A stretch of 64,000 nucleotides of DNA, taken from positions 62,001 to 126,000 of the forward strand of contig JANMHB010000184.1 in assembly GCA_031374935.1 (NCBI GenBank), read 5' to 3'. How positions within the stretch are numbered: the stretch's first letter is position 1; each line of letters starts with the position of its first letter. The position numbers and the translations under genes were made by a program. Positions 25,591-34,613 of the stretch are shown here, piece after piece. The stretch is from JACMLX01 sp031374935. GTDB lineage: Bacteria; Gemmatimonadota; Gemmatimonadetes; Gemmatimonadales; Gemmatimonadaceae. Below the pieces are notes generated by a model. It saw only the letters and a list, made by a program, of their open reading frames with translations, made no database searches and was not told the origin of the DNA.

Positions 25591-28587
25591 CTACGCCACC
25601 GACGGCTGCCTGATCACCGGCGCCCCGCGCTCCACTTCGATCGCCCCCGGCACATCCGGCACCACCGCATCCAGCGACGTCGGACTCGATTGCATGATGC
25701 CGGCGCTCAGCGGACTGTGCGCCGCATGCAGCGCGGCCATGGCCAGCGGTGTGCTCAGCGCGCTGCGCTTCGGCAGCAACGGGCCGCCGACCGGCTTCTT
25801 GGGCCCCGACGGTCGCGGCGCGCTGATGTCACCGACCACCAGCAGGTCGATCAGCTGATAGTTCGAGATCGGCTTCGAGTACAGGTATCCCTGGCCATAG
25901 TCACAGCCAAGGTTGCGCAGATCCCACTCCTGTTCCGCGCGCTCGATACCCTCTGCCACCACCTTCAGCTTCAACGATCGACCGAGTGCGACCACCGCCG
26001 ACGCCAGCGCGCGGCCGTTCGGACCGTTGTCCATGCCCTGCACGAAGCTGCGGTCGATCTTCAGCACGTCCAGCGGATACTGTGACAGGTAGCCGAGCGA
26101 CGAGTACCCTGTGCCGAAATCGTCGATCGCCAGTCGCACGCCGAGCGCGCGGATGCGGTGCAACAGCGCCAGCGTGTCGGTGTTCCGGCCAACGAGCATG
26201 CTTTCCGTCAGTTCGAGCACCAGCCGGTCCGCGTCCAGTTTCGTCGACGCCAGCGTGCGTTTCACGATGTCGATGAAATTGCCGTCCACCATCTGTCGCG
26301 CCGAGAGATTGACCGTGATCGTCACCGGCGGCTGGCCCGGCGGCACCGGCCACGCGGCGGCGTCGGTGGCGGCCGTCTTCAGCACCCACTCGCCGATTTC
26401 GACGATCAGCCCGGTCTCTTCGGCCAGCGGGATGAAGTCCATCGGCGAGACCAACCCGCGGTAGGGGTGGTTCCAGCGCACCAGCGCCTCGGCGCCGATG
26501 ATCTGCTGTGACCCGAGTTCGACGATCGGCTGGTACACCAGTGCCAGCTCACAGCGCTCGATCGCCTTCCGCAGATCCGCCTGCAGTTCGATGCGATCCA
26601 ACACAGCCGCATGCATGCCGCTTTCGTACAGCACCGCGCACGACTTGCCACGCGCCTTGGCATGGTACATCGCCACGTCGGCGTTGCGCAGGACTTCATC
26701 CGCCGACTGCTGTGGTTGGGCCCGTGCAATCCCGATGCTGGCATTGATGTCCACATCCTTGCCTTCCACCTGCAACGGGCGACCCAGTGCCGCGGAGATG
26801 CGGTTGGCCACGTCCATCACTTCCCCTTCGCCGCGCGTCTGCTCGAGCAGAATCGCGAACTCGTCGCCGCCGAACCGAGCGGCGGTGTCGCTGTCGCGCA
26901 GGCAGGTGCGCAGCCGGTTGGCCGTCTGCACCAGGACTGCATCACCGGCCGCGTGGCCGAGGGAGTCGTTGATTTCCTTGAAGTTGTCGAGATCGAGAAA
27001 CACCACCGCCACTTCGTCGTTCGTGCGCTCGGCGCGGGCCAGGCCGTGTGCGACGCGATCCTGGAACAGCGCCCGGTTCCCCAGCCCGGTCAGCGGATCG
27101 TGCAACGCCTGATGCCGCAGGTGCTCCTCGAGCGTCACGCGTTCCGTGACATCACGGATGGTGAGCACGATGCCATTCACGTTCACGTCGGCCAGCAGGT
27201 TGGTCGCGACCGTCTCGGTGCGCATCCATTCACCGCTGGTGCGGATCATCCGGCAGCCGATGTGACTGGTCGACAGGCTGCCCATCAGCGACGCGGAGAA
27301 GTGTGCCTCGTACGCTCCCCGATCGGCTTCATGCACCAGTTCCGCCAGCGTGCGGTTCACCATCCGGTCGCCCGAGGTGCCGAACACCCGTTCGGCCGCC
27401 GGACTGACGTAGCGGATGATGCCGAGCGGATCGAGAATCGCGAAGACGTCGGACGAGTGCTGCACCAGCGATCGGAATCGGGCTTCGGTTTCTTTCGCCG
27501 TCTGTTCGATGTAGAGGCGCATGTTCTCGCGCACCGCCGTCAGCTGTCGCGCCATCACCAGCCCGGTGAGGATCACCGCGCCCACGACCAGATCGGTGAT
27601 GTGATACGTCTCCCGCAGCGCCATGACGAACAGCAGGCCGTAGCCGAGTGCCACCGCCGCATACGGCACGATGCTGAAGCGGGCCCGCAGCTGCGCGCCC
27701 CGCCCGCCCGGTGCCATGCCGCGGGCATCGGCCCAGCCCACACAGGTGCCGAGGCCGACCATCAGGTAGCCGCCGATGCGCAACACGTCGGTCACCTGCG
27801 CGACCGTCGGCGCGTAGCGCATGTTCAGCGCGCTCCAGGTGGTGTTCGCCATCACGCCGATGATCAGCCCCATCGAAATCCACCAGGAACTGCGACGCAG
27901 CGTGGTGCCCGGATCCTGCAGCAGCATCGATGCGGCAGCTACCAGCGTGATCAGGTCGAGCGCCGCATACACGGTGTAGATCGCCATGTCCTCGCGCGAC
28001 ATGGCATCCTGAAGCAGCGGCGCCAGAATGAAGTGCCACACGACCATCGAGGCCGCCGACACCACCGTCAACGCATCGAGGGTGAATCGGGTCGCGTCGG
28101 CCTTGGTGCGTGCACCGCGCGGGAACGTCAGCACCGCCGTCAGCCAGAGCGGCGTGCTGAGTGCCTGTGCCGCGTGGCTCCAGCGATCCCACATCGTGGT
28201 GCGTCCCACGATCTCGAAGTACGTCCAGACACCGTCACCCAGTGCCTGCACCAACAGCGCCATCGAGACGAAACGCCAGGCCAGGCGGGTTCGGCGGTCG
28301 AGCGTCCGACGCGAGGCCTCACCGGCGAACCACGCGGCCGCCAGACAGGGCGGCACCAGCATCACATGGAGCAGCATATCCGGGGCGTCGAACAGCATCA
28401 TCGCCGCGTACAGCAGTGCAAAGAGCACCGCGCCGCGCACGGACAGCCGCGCTCTGGGCTCCAACGTGTTGAGACGTTGTGCCGTGAGGAACAGCGGGGT
28501 GGGAAGCTGAATCGAAGCCATCGGCACTGGGTCAGACAGGAACAGGGCGTTCACGGGTGGGTGAACGGCCTGCATATCTCCACCCAT
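25591..28587 (-). CDS. Membrane-anchored PAS-GGDEF-EAL cyclic-di-GMP protein
   Basis: This protein has up to 998 residues, with alternative starts near residues 5 and 23. About eight hydrophobic helices (roughly 45-350) lead to a PAS domain, then GGDEF (RFGGDEFAIL intact) and EAL (GAEALVRW, ELTESML, DDFGTGYSSL, KVVAEGIE, all intact), and a Pro-rich tail of about 70 residues. Both diguanylate cyclase and phosphodiesterase sites look complete. The layout matches the protein at 17937 and the two are probably paralogues. Confidence 0.93.
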   Translation of the reverse strand: MGGDMQAVHPPVNALFLSDPVPMASIQLPTPLFLTAQRLNTLEPRARLSVRGAVLFALLYAAMMLFDAPDMLLHVMLVPPCLAAAWFAGEASRRTLDRRTRLAWRFVSMALLVQALGDGVWTYFEIVGRTTMWDRWSHAAQALSTPLWLTAVLTFPRGARTKADATRFTLDALTVVSAASMVVWHFILAPLLQDAMSREDMAIYTVYAALDLITLVAAASMLLQDPGTTLRRSSWWISMGLIIGVMANTTWSALNMRYAPTVAQVTDVLRIGGYLMVGLGTCVGWADARGMAPGGRGAQLRARFSIVPYAAVALGYGLLFVMALRETYHITDLVVGAVILTGLVMARQLTAVRENMRLYIEQTAKETEARFRSLVQHSSDVFAILDPLGIIRYVSPAAERVFGTSGDRMVNRTLAELVHEADRGAYEAHFSASLMGSLSTSHIGCRMIRTSGEWMRTETVATNLLADVNVNGIVLTIRDVTERVTLEEHLRHQALHDPLTGLGNRALFQDRVAHGLARAERTNDEVAVVFLDLDNFKEINDSLGHAAGDAVLVQTANRLRTCLRDSDTAARFGGDEFAILLEQTRGEGEVMDVANRISAALGRPLQVEGKDVDINASIGIARAQPQQSADEVLRNADVAMYHAKARGKSCAVLYESGMHAAVLDRIELQADLRKAIERCELALVYQPIVELGSQQIIGAEALVRWNHPYRGLVSPMDFIPLAEETGLIVEIGEWVLKTAATDAAAWPVPPGQPPVTITVNLSARQMVDGNFIDIVKRTLASTKLDADRLVLELTESMLVGRNTDTLALLHRIRALGVRLAIDDFGTGYSSLGYLSQYPLDVLKIDRSFVQGMDNGPNGRALASAVVALGRSLKLKVVAEGIERAEQEWDLRNLGCDYGQGYLYSKPISNYQLIDLLVVGDISAPRPSGPKKPVGGPLLPKRSALSTPLAMAALHAAHSPLSAGIMQSSPTSLDAVVPDVPGAIEVERGAPVIRQPSVA

Positions 28588-28635
28588 GACAGGTAATCGG
28601 ACGTTTCGTCACAGCCCCGTTCGGTGCGACCCGCG

Positions 28636-28655
28636 GATGTCCGCATCCGGACATC
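28636..28655. promoter_or_regulatory. 8-bp inverted repeat in divergent promoter region
   Basis: gatgtccg at 28636-28643 and cggacatc at 28648-28655 form a perfect palindrome with a 4-base spacer. It lies in the ~220-base gap between the divergent GGDEF-EAL gene and the DUF3299/ABC operon. The size and position suit a dimeric regulator site, but a small RNA hairpin is equally possible. Confidence 0.4.
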
Positions 28656-28811
28656 GCGCCGCGCCCATGCCCGCCGGCCCGGTCGTGCCGCGCGGCACGC
28701 ACAGCGGAGGCTGGGGGCATTCCGTACTCGCGGTGTACAACGGTTCGGCGCGATATTGCGCCCCTGCGGGAACTCGCTCGATCTGCCACGCCTCTGCCCC
28801 AGCTGACGACC

Positions 28812-29309
28812 ATGCCACTGACCCCCCTCGCTCTCGCCGCCGTTCTCGCGCTCTCGGCGCCAGTTGGCGATCCATGGACAGCGGCGCGCCCTTCGCTGGT
28901 GACGACCCTCGCCGCGACTGGGGCCGGCACCATCGCCGACCCGGTCGTCATCGACTGGCGCACGCTGGGTGGCATGAACCCGCAGACCGGTGCCGTCGCC
29001 CCGGCCCTGCGCGCGCTCAGCGGCCAGGTGGTCCGGATCGCCGGTTATGTCGTCCCGCTCGATGATGCCAGCCAGGAGGACGCGGAGTTCCTCCTGGTGC
29101 CGTATTACGGTGCCTGTGTGCACACCCCGCCGCCGCCGCCAAACCAGATGGTGCTGGTGGAGATGGAGGGACGCCAGAAGGTGCGCCTCGATCTGTTCGA
29201 GGCGATCTGGCTGGAAGGACGGCTCGGCATCGATCTGGTCGAGAGCCTCTACGGCACCGCCGGCTTCACGATCAAGGGCATGAAGGTGTCGCCGTACGTG
29301 AAGAAGTGA
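28812..29309 (+). CDS. DUF3299-type exported protein
   Basis: This 165-residue protein has an N-terminal signal (LALAAVLALSAPVGD). The conserved core reads VRIAGYVVPLD, FLLVPYYGACVHTPPPPPNQ, then KVRLDLFEAIWLEG, which matches the DUF3299 pattern as I recall it. The Cys-x-His in GACVHTPPPP could bind metal. Its stop overlaps the start of the ABC ATPase gene (GTGA). I recall DUF3299 genes beside similar ABC transporters in predicted metal-handling clusters; this is unverified. Confidence 0.8.
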   Translation: MPLTPLALAAVLALSAPVGDPWTAARPSLVTTLAATGAGTIADPVVIDWRTLGGMNPQTGAVAPALRALSGQVVRIAGYVVPLDDASQEDAEFLLVPYYGACVHTPPPPPNQMVLVEMEGRQKVRLDLFEAIWLEGRLGIDLVESLYGTAGFTIKGMKVSPYVKK

Positions 29310-30019
29310 CCCCCGAGGCACGATTCGGCGCTGCCATCTCGATCGAGGCACTGCACTTCTCCTACGGCACCGGACCACGGGTGCTCGACATCCCATCGCT
29401 CGTCATCACCCGCGGCAGTCGGGTGTTTCTGCATGGCCCGTCGGGCTGCGGCAAGACGACCCTCCTCGGCATCCTCGCCGGTGTGCTGCACGCCACGTCA
29501 GGCCGGGTGCAGGTGCTCGACCGCGACCTGGTCACGATGAGCGGATCGCAGCGCGATGCGTTCCGAGCTGAACACATCGGCTACGTGTTCCAGCAGTTCA
29601 ATCTCATCCCGTACCTGAGCGCGTACGACAACATCGCGCTGCCCTGCCGGCTCGATGCCCGCCGCCGCGCACGGCTCGGCAGCACCAGTCTCGATGACGC
29701 GATCCGAAACGTGGCCGCGCAGCTCGACATCACCGCGCTGCTCGACCAATCGTCCACGTCACTCAGCGTCGGGCAGCAGCAGCGTGTCGCCGCCGCACGC
29801 GCCCTGCTCGCCGCACCGGAACTGGTGATCTGCGACGAACCGACGTCGTCGCTCGACACCGATCGTCGCGATGCATTTCTGGCCCTGCTGGCCAGTAGCG
29901 TCGCGCGCGCCAACGCCACGCTGCTGTTCGTCAGTCACGACGCGTCACTCGGCGCGCGATTCGACATGCAGCTCTCCTTGCCATCGCTGAATCGCGCGGC
30001 ACGAGCAGACGCCGCATGA
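29306..30019 (+). CDS. ABC transporter ATP-binding protein, LolD/MacB type
   Basis: This 237-residue ATPase has Walker A GPSGCGKTTLLGILAG, Q-loop YVFQQFNLIPYLSAYDNI, signature LSVGQQQRVAAARAL and Walker B LVICDEPTSSLD. Its class is the one that powers FtsX-like mechanotransmission permeases. It has a GTG start and overlaps both neighbours by four bases, making it the middle gene of a coupled three-gene operon. Confidence 0.92.
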   Translation: MTPEARFGAAISIEALHFSYGTGPRVLDIPSLVITRGSRVFLHGPSGCGKTTLLGILAGVLHATSGRVQVLDRDLVTMSGSQRDAFRAEHIGYVFQQFNLIPYLSAYDNIALPCRLDARRRARLGSTSLDDAIRNVAAQLDITALLDQSSTSLSVGQQQRVAAARALLAAPELVICDEPTSSLDTDRRDAFLALLASSVARANATLLFVSHDASLGARFDMQLSLPSLNRAARADAA

Positions 30020-31362
30020 AACTGCTGCTGTCGCTCGCATGGCGTTCCCTGCGCAACCGGCCGGTGACATCGATCCTCACCGTCGCTGCGGTGGCGCTGA
30101 GCATCACGCTGCTGCTCGGCGTCGAGCAGGCGCGGCGCGGCATGCGCGAGAGTTTCACCGGCACGATCAAGGGAACCGACCTGGTGGTGGGCGCGCGCGG
30201 CGGCACGCTGCAGCTGCTGCTCGGGTCGGTCTTCGGAATCGGTTCGCCCACTGGCAGCGTGCCGTACGCAGTGTACGAGCGCTGGACGAAACATCCCGCC
30301 ATTCGCTGGACCGTGCCCCTGGCGATCGGTGATTCACATCGCGGCTACCGCGTGATCGGCACCACCGCTGGGCTGTTCGAGCACTGGCGCTATCGCAGCT
30401 CCGGGACGCTGTCGTTTGCGGCCGGGCAGGTGATCGCCAGCGACAGCGACGTGGTGATCGGCAGTGAAGTGGCGGAGAAGCTCGGCTATCGCGTCGGCTC
30501 GTCGGTCACCGTCGGTCACGGACTGAACGCCGTCGCGGGCCTTGGTGATCACGAGTCGCATCCGTTCCGCGTGGTGGGTGTGCTGCGCCAGACCTTCACG
30601 CCGCTCGATCGCGCGCTGTTCGTCACGCTGGATGGCATCGAGGCGATGCACGGCGATGAGAGTGGTGCCGTGCCTGGCACAGGAGGCGCGCCCGTCATGC
30701 CTGGCGCGGGCCCGCCGCCGCCAATGCCCGGCGCATCGTCATTACCGACAACGCCCGGTGCGAGCGTGCCGAGTGCGCCGACACCATCGAATGTCTTTCA
30801 GGACGAACCACGAGTGCTGAGCGCCTTCCTCGTCGGCACGAAAACGCGATTTGAGACGCTACGGCTGCAGCGAGAAATCAATCAGTACAAGGCCGAGCCA
30901 CTGACTGCCGTGATTCCGGGCGTCACGCTGGCAGAACTCTGGAAGACACTGGGGACGATCGAAGGTGGGCTGCGTCTGGTAGGGGCGTTGACGATCGTCG
31001 TCGGACTGATCGGAATGCTCGTCGCGCTCTACTCGTCGCTCGAGGCTCGCCGTCGCGAGATGGCGGTGTTGCGCGCTGTCGGCGCGCGGCCATCCATGAT
31101 CGTCGCATTGCTCGTGCTCGAAAGCGGGCTGCTGACGCTGCTCGGCTGCGCACTTGGCATCGGTCTGGTGATGGGCGGGTTTGCGCTCGCTCAGGGACTG
31201 ATCGAGGGGCGCACCGGCGTCCACATCGCGGTGCAGGCGCCCGGTCCACTCGAGTGGGCCTACATCGCGGTCGTGCTGGCGGCTGGTGTCCTGGTCGGCC
31301 TGGTACCCGCGTGGCGCGCGTATCGAAGCTCGTTGGCCGACGGCCTCAGCCCGCGACTCTGA
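30016..31362 (+). CDS. FtsX/MacB-type ABC transporter permease
   Basis: This 448-residue membrane protein has one N-terminal helix (VTSILTVAAVALSITLLLGV), a large periplasmic domain and three C-terminal helices typical of FtsX (LVGALTIVVGLIGMLVALYS; SGLLTLLGCALGIGLVMGG; WAYIAVVLAAGVLVGLVPAW). The periplasmic domain carries an unusual Pro/Gly/Ala insert near residues 220-255 with repeated MPGA/TPGA units. With the LolD-like ATPase it would form a transporter or mechanotransmission complex acting on an envelope substrate. Confidence 0.9.
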   Translation: MKLLLSLAWRSLRNRPVTSILTVAAVALSITLLLGVEQARRGMRESFTGTIKGTDLVVGARGGTLQLLLGSVFGIGSPTGSVPYAVYERWTKHPAIRWTVPLAIGDSHRGYRVIGTTAGLFEHWRYRSSGTLSFAAGQVIASDSDVVIGSEVAEKLGYRVGSSVTVGHGLNAVAGLGDHESHPFRVVGVLRQTFTPLDRALFVTLDGIEAMHGDESGAVPGTGGAPVMPGAGPPPPMPGASSLPTTPGASVPSAPTPSNVFQDEPRVLSAFLVGTKTRFETLRLQREINQYKAEPLTAVIPGVTLAELWKTLGTIEGGLRLVGALTIVVGLIGMLVALYSSLEARRREMAVLRAVGARPSMIVALLVLESGLLTLLGCALGIGLVMGGFALAQGLIEGRTGVHIAVQAPGPLEWAYIAVVLAAGVLVGLVPAWRAYRSSLADGLSPRL

Positions 31363-31464
31363 CCGGGGCACACTGCTCGGCGCGCAACTGAGTCGCGCAG
31401 CCACGGAGGCAGCGTGCATTCAGCGTGTCCGGTTGTAGATCCTGCGCTACACTTGGCAGGCTGA

Positions 31465-31752
31465 TCAGTAGAGTCGTCGCCACAGTCGAGCCTGCATACG
31501 GTAAGGTCGCGAGATGGATTTCTTGCGCGTCGCATCGCGTGTGATGCCGACGAAGTTGCGTAACACGTTGTAGAACTTGAGTTTATCCGTTCGCGTCGGC
31601 GAGGCGGACCCACCATTCCGCACAATGGAAGAGCTTGGCATTACGCATGCGACAGCATTCGTCACACAACCGGCCCGGGTACTCGTTGGGCCTGCTGAAA
31701 TGCCATCCCGGCTTGGCGCGACGGAGCGCCGCTACTGTGCGCGTGCTCAAGC
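31465..31752 (-). pseudogene. Frameshifted remnant of a small Cys-rich protein gene
   Basis: The 570-base gap 31363-31932 has no intact gene, but the minus strand shows two adjoining coding-like frames. The upstream frame (from about 31752) reads RRAKPGWHFSRPNEYPGRL then CDECCRMRNAKLFHCAEWW and stops at a TAA near 31584. One frame over, DKLKFYNVLRNFVG then ITRDATRKKSISRP continues to a TGA at 31465. Adding one base near 31582-31590 would join them into ~95 residues. I do not recognise the family; the Cys/His spacing suggests metal binding. No start codon is clear. The rest of the gap shows nothing I can support. Confidence 0.45.
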
Positions 31753-31932
31753 GTTCCCGAGCGCTTGGCCGCGTGTTCGGCGGGTCGTCTCCTTCACGGG
31801 AGGCGGCCCGTGCGCGTTTCCCCTGTCGGGCTCACATCGCAGGTGAGAGCGGCGTCGCAGTAACGCGAGCGTCGGCGGCGTCGTAGCGCAGGTGTCAGCT
31901 TTCTGCGCTCCACTCCGACCCTGGGAATTTGC

Positions 31933-33570
31933 ATGCCGCAGTACGTCCGTCGACTTTCGCTCGTTGTTGCGCTGACACCAGCAGCCCTGATTGCTCAGCG
32001 TCCTGACGCGGGCGCACCAGTGGCACCAAACAGTATGGCGCTGCCGATTGCTGCAGATCGGTGGCCCGAATGGGTGCGACGCACCCCGGTCACCGATCCG
32101 GTGCTGCTGCGCATCGTGGAAGAGGGTATGACGCGTTCCCAGGCTGGCGCGCTGGCGCAGGTGCTCACCGATTCCATCGGACCGCGCCTCACCGGCTCGC
32201 CTGGCTTCACTGCCGCCGGCGACTGGTTGCTGAAGAAGTATGCCGAATGGGGCATTTCGGCGCGGAAGGAGCAGTGGGGCACCTGGAACAGCTTCAGCCG
32301 CGGCGTGACGCACGTCGATCTCGTCGCACCGCGCACGCGCACACTCGAAGCGACCATGCTGGCATGGAGCCCCGCCACCAACGGCGCTGTCACCGGCGAC
32401 GTGGTCGTTCTGCCGCAGTTTGAAAACGCGGAATCCGCCCACGCCTGGTTGATGGCGACGCGCGGAAAGTTCGTGATGATCAACGCGCCGAACGTCACCT
32501 GTCGGACGTCGCAGCAGATGGCGGAGTTCGCGACGCCCGCGACCTTGGCGTCGATGCGCGCAGCGCAGGACTCCATCCGCGTCAGCTTCAACAACCGCGG
32601 TGTGGCTGCGGCTGGGCTGCAAGACAGCCTGAAGGCGTATGGCGCGGCCGGTGTCGTCACCTTCGGCTGGTCGAACTATCCGGGCATCAACAAGGTGTTC
32701 GGCTCGCCGCGGCAGCAGGTGCCAACGTTCGATCTCAGCTGCGAGGACTACGGGCTCGTCTACCGGCTCGCCACGAAGAACCAGGGGCCGAAACTGCGCG
32801 TGCAGATCGACGCCCAGTTCCTTGGTGAGCAGCCGGTGCACAACACGATCGCCGAAGTGAAGGGCACCGGCAGCAAGGCGAAGGAATACGTCATGCTCTC
32901 GGCCCACTACGACTCATGGGAAGCGTCGAGCGGTGCGACCGACAACGCCACCGGCACCGTCACGATGCTCGAGGCGATGCGCATCCTGAAGAGCGTTGGC
33001 TACAAGCCGAAGCGGACGATTCTGGCCGGCCACTGGGCGGGTGAGGAACAGGGGCTGAACGGCTCGCGCTCGTTCGTGAAGGATCATCCCGACGTGGTGA
33101 ACGGTCTCCAGGCGCTCTTCAATCAGGACAACGGCACCGGGCGCATCGTGAACATGAACGCGAGCGGGCTGGTCAGTGCGGATACGGTGCTGCGCGGCTA
33201 CCTGGCGCAGCTGCCGAGCGATTTCACGCAGTGGATTCGCTACACCGGTGTCGGTGCTCCCGGCAGCGGAGGGACGGACCACGTCAGCTTCGTCTGCGCA
33301 GGTGCCCCGGGGTTCAACCTTGGCGCGCTCGGCTGGGACTACGGATTCACCACCTGGCACACCAATCGTGATACGTACGACAAGATCATTGTCGACGATC
33401 TGAAGCACAACGCGACCCTCGCTGCCATGCTGATCTATCTCGCCAGCGAGGATCCGACGCTCATGGCCCGGGTCAAGCTGGACCCCTTGCCAGCCGGCCC
33501 GGGCGGCACGCCGGGCGCGTGGCCGACCTGTCAGGACGGCACGCGGAACACCGGCGGATATCGGCGGTAG
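31933..33570 (+). CDS. Exported M28-family zinc metallopeptidase
   Basis: This 545-residue protein has a signal peptide ending AALIAQ. It is a co-catalytic dizinc peptidase with ligands His in SAHYDS, bridging Asp in GATDNATG, the Glu pair in GHWAGEEQGL, Asp in FNQDNG and His in TWHTNRDTYDK. An inserted PA-like domain precedes the catalytic core. Members act as aminopeptidases or carboxypeptidases outside the inner membrane. It is followed by a clear intrinsic terminator at 33621. Confidence 0.92.
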   Translation: MPQYVRRLSLVVALTPAALIAQRPDAGAPVAPNSMALPIAADRWPEWVRRTPVTDPVLLRIVEEGMTRSQAGALAQVLTDSIGPRLTGSPGFTAAGDWLLKKYAEWGISARKEQWGTWNSFSRGVTHVDLVAPRTRTLEATMLAWSPATNGAVTGDVVVLPQFENAESAHAWLMATRGKFVMINAPNVTCRTSQQMAEFATPATLASMRAAQDSIRVSFNNRGVAAAGLQDSLKAYGAAGVVTFGWSNYPGINKVFGSPRQQVPTFDLSCEDYGLVYRLATKNQGPKLRVQIDAQFLGEQPVHNTIAEVKGTGSKAKEYVMLSAHYDSWEASSGATDNATGTVTMLEAMRILKSVGYKPKRTILAGHWAGEEQGLNGSRSFVKDHPDVVNGLQALFNQDNGTGRIVNMNASGLVSADTVLRGYLAQLPSDFTQWIRYTGVGAPGSGGTDHVSFVCAGAPGFNLGALGWDYGFTTWHTNRDTYDKIIVDDLKHNATLAAMLIYLASEDPTLMARVKLDPLPAGPGGTPGAWPTCQDGTRNTGGYRR

Positions 33571-33620
33571 TACATCCTGCGTGGAGGGGAGTCCACGCAA
33601 CCTCCTGGGTGGGAGTATGC

Positions 33621-33660
33621 GGGGTCGGTTGCCGAAAGGTGGCCGGCCCCGTGTGTTTTT
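33621..33660 (+). terminator. Intrinsic terminator after the M28 peptidase gene
   Basis: ggggtcggttgcc pairs with ggtggccggcccc around a GAAA tetraloop, allowing G-T pairs, and is followed by gtgtgttttt. The stem-GNRA loop-T tract layout is a standard Rho-independent terminator, about 50 bases past the peptidase stop. Confidence 0.8.
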
Positions 33661-33737
33661 CCGGTGTGCACATTCACAGCAGTCGTGTCGTCACCGTGAC
33701 GGCGCAATCAGCAGCCCATCACAGCGGAGATCGTCCA

Positions 33738-34244
33738 GTGAGCAGAACGGAATGGTGGCAACGCGGCCCGGTGGACGGAGTTCCCGCAATCCTGCAGCCA
33801 GTGGCGCACATCGTGCTGCAGATCGGCGAGAGTGTGCGCGAACTGGTGGCGCCGCTCACCGAGGCGGAATGGAACGCACGACCGGCAGGCGTGGCGTCAG
33901 CGGCGTTTCATGTGCGACACATCACCGGGGTGCTGGATCGGCTGTTCACGTACGCGCGCGGCGAGAGCCTCACGGAATCACAATTCGTCGCGTTGCGCGC
34001 AGAAGGCGAGCCGATGCTGATTGCGCTGGTTCCGGCGGTGCTCGACCGGCTCGACGCGCAGATCGCGGCGGCACTGTCGGAGCTGAGGGCCATCGATCCG
34101 GCCACACTCGGCGACTTCCGGCCGGTGGGGCGTGCACAGCTTCCGTCCACCGTCATCGGCTGCCTCGTGCACGGCGCTGAGCATGGGATGCGACACGTTG
34201 GGCAGCTGTCGGTGACGGCCAGGATCGTACGCGGCATCGGCTGA
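33738..34244 (+). CDS. DinB-fold metal-binding protein
   Basis: This 168-residue protein is predicted to be a four-helix DinB-like bundle. The GTG at 33738 is chosen because the open frame upstream runs through the terminator at 33621. His residues in AAFHVRHITGVLDRLF and LVHGAEHGMRHVGQL are at ligand-like positions. Substrate unknown. It converges with the cytochrome c gene across a gap holding a strong inverted repeat. Confidence 0.78.
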   Translation: MSRTEWWQRGPVDGVPAILQPVAHIVLQIGESVRELVAPLTEAEWNARPAGVASAAFHVRHITGVLDRLFTYARGESLTESQFVALRAEGEPMLIALVPAVLDRLDAQIAAALSELRAIDPATLGDFRPVGRAQLPSTVIGCLVHGAEHGMRHVGQLSVTARIVRGIG

Positions 34245-34613
34245 TGCGCCTGCTTGCGCGCCAGACAGTTGACCTCCATCGCGGGTAGCCGAACAAACAC
34301 CGACACTTGCTCGGCGCGTCGAACCAAACCCGCATCCGAGAGGCCCTCTGTCCGCTCCGGGCGTTCGGCCAGTGGACCATGCCCGTCCACGATCTGCATT
34401 TATGCGCGATCGACACCGAGATCCATCGACGTGGTCAGGGCCATTTCTATCTGCGGGGCGCTCGGCATTGAGCCACCGCCATTTTGGGAGCGGGGCTGAT
34501 CGATCGCGCTGCGCGTCCATCGCCCCAGCGAACGCAGGACGCATTGGCCCGACCCGCACCGATGTTGCCGTCGTCGACGCTGGTGCGGGTCGGGTTACTT
34601 CGCGCTGCTGATG
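34245..34613. other. Intergenic stretch without a supported gene
   Basis: Between the DinB-fold gene and the cytochrome c gene I find no gene with a start, family motif and plausible length. A stop-free plus-strand stretch of about 59 codons ends with TGA near 34471 but lacks a start, and I do not recognise it. The only strong element is the inverted repeat at 34548-34594. Confidence 0.6.
34548..34594. terminator. 13-bp perfect inverted repeat, possible bidirectional terminator
   Basis: cccgacccgcacc at 34548-34560 is the exact reverse complement of ggtgcgggtcggg at 34582-34594, with a 21-base loop. It lies just past the 3' end of the minus-strand cytochrome gene and between convergent genes, where a terminator is expected. 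There is no T tract on either side, so a Rho-independent mechanism is not proven. Confidence 0.5.

Noticed and set aside
26611..28596. Long open frame opposite the second GGDEF-EAL gene
   Set aside because: Same reason: no family motifs, shadow composition, and the real gene covers it.
33519..33737. Extended N terminus of the second DinB-fold protein
   Set aside because: It would overlap the M28 gene end and read through a strong terminator; the extension is not protein-like.
34280..34471. Stop-free 59-codon plus-strand stretch before the cytochrome c gene
   Set aside because: It has no start codon, no recognisable motif and only moderate third-position GC; chance is likely in DNA of this composition.
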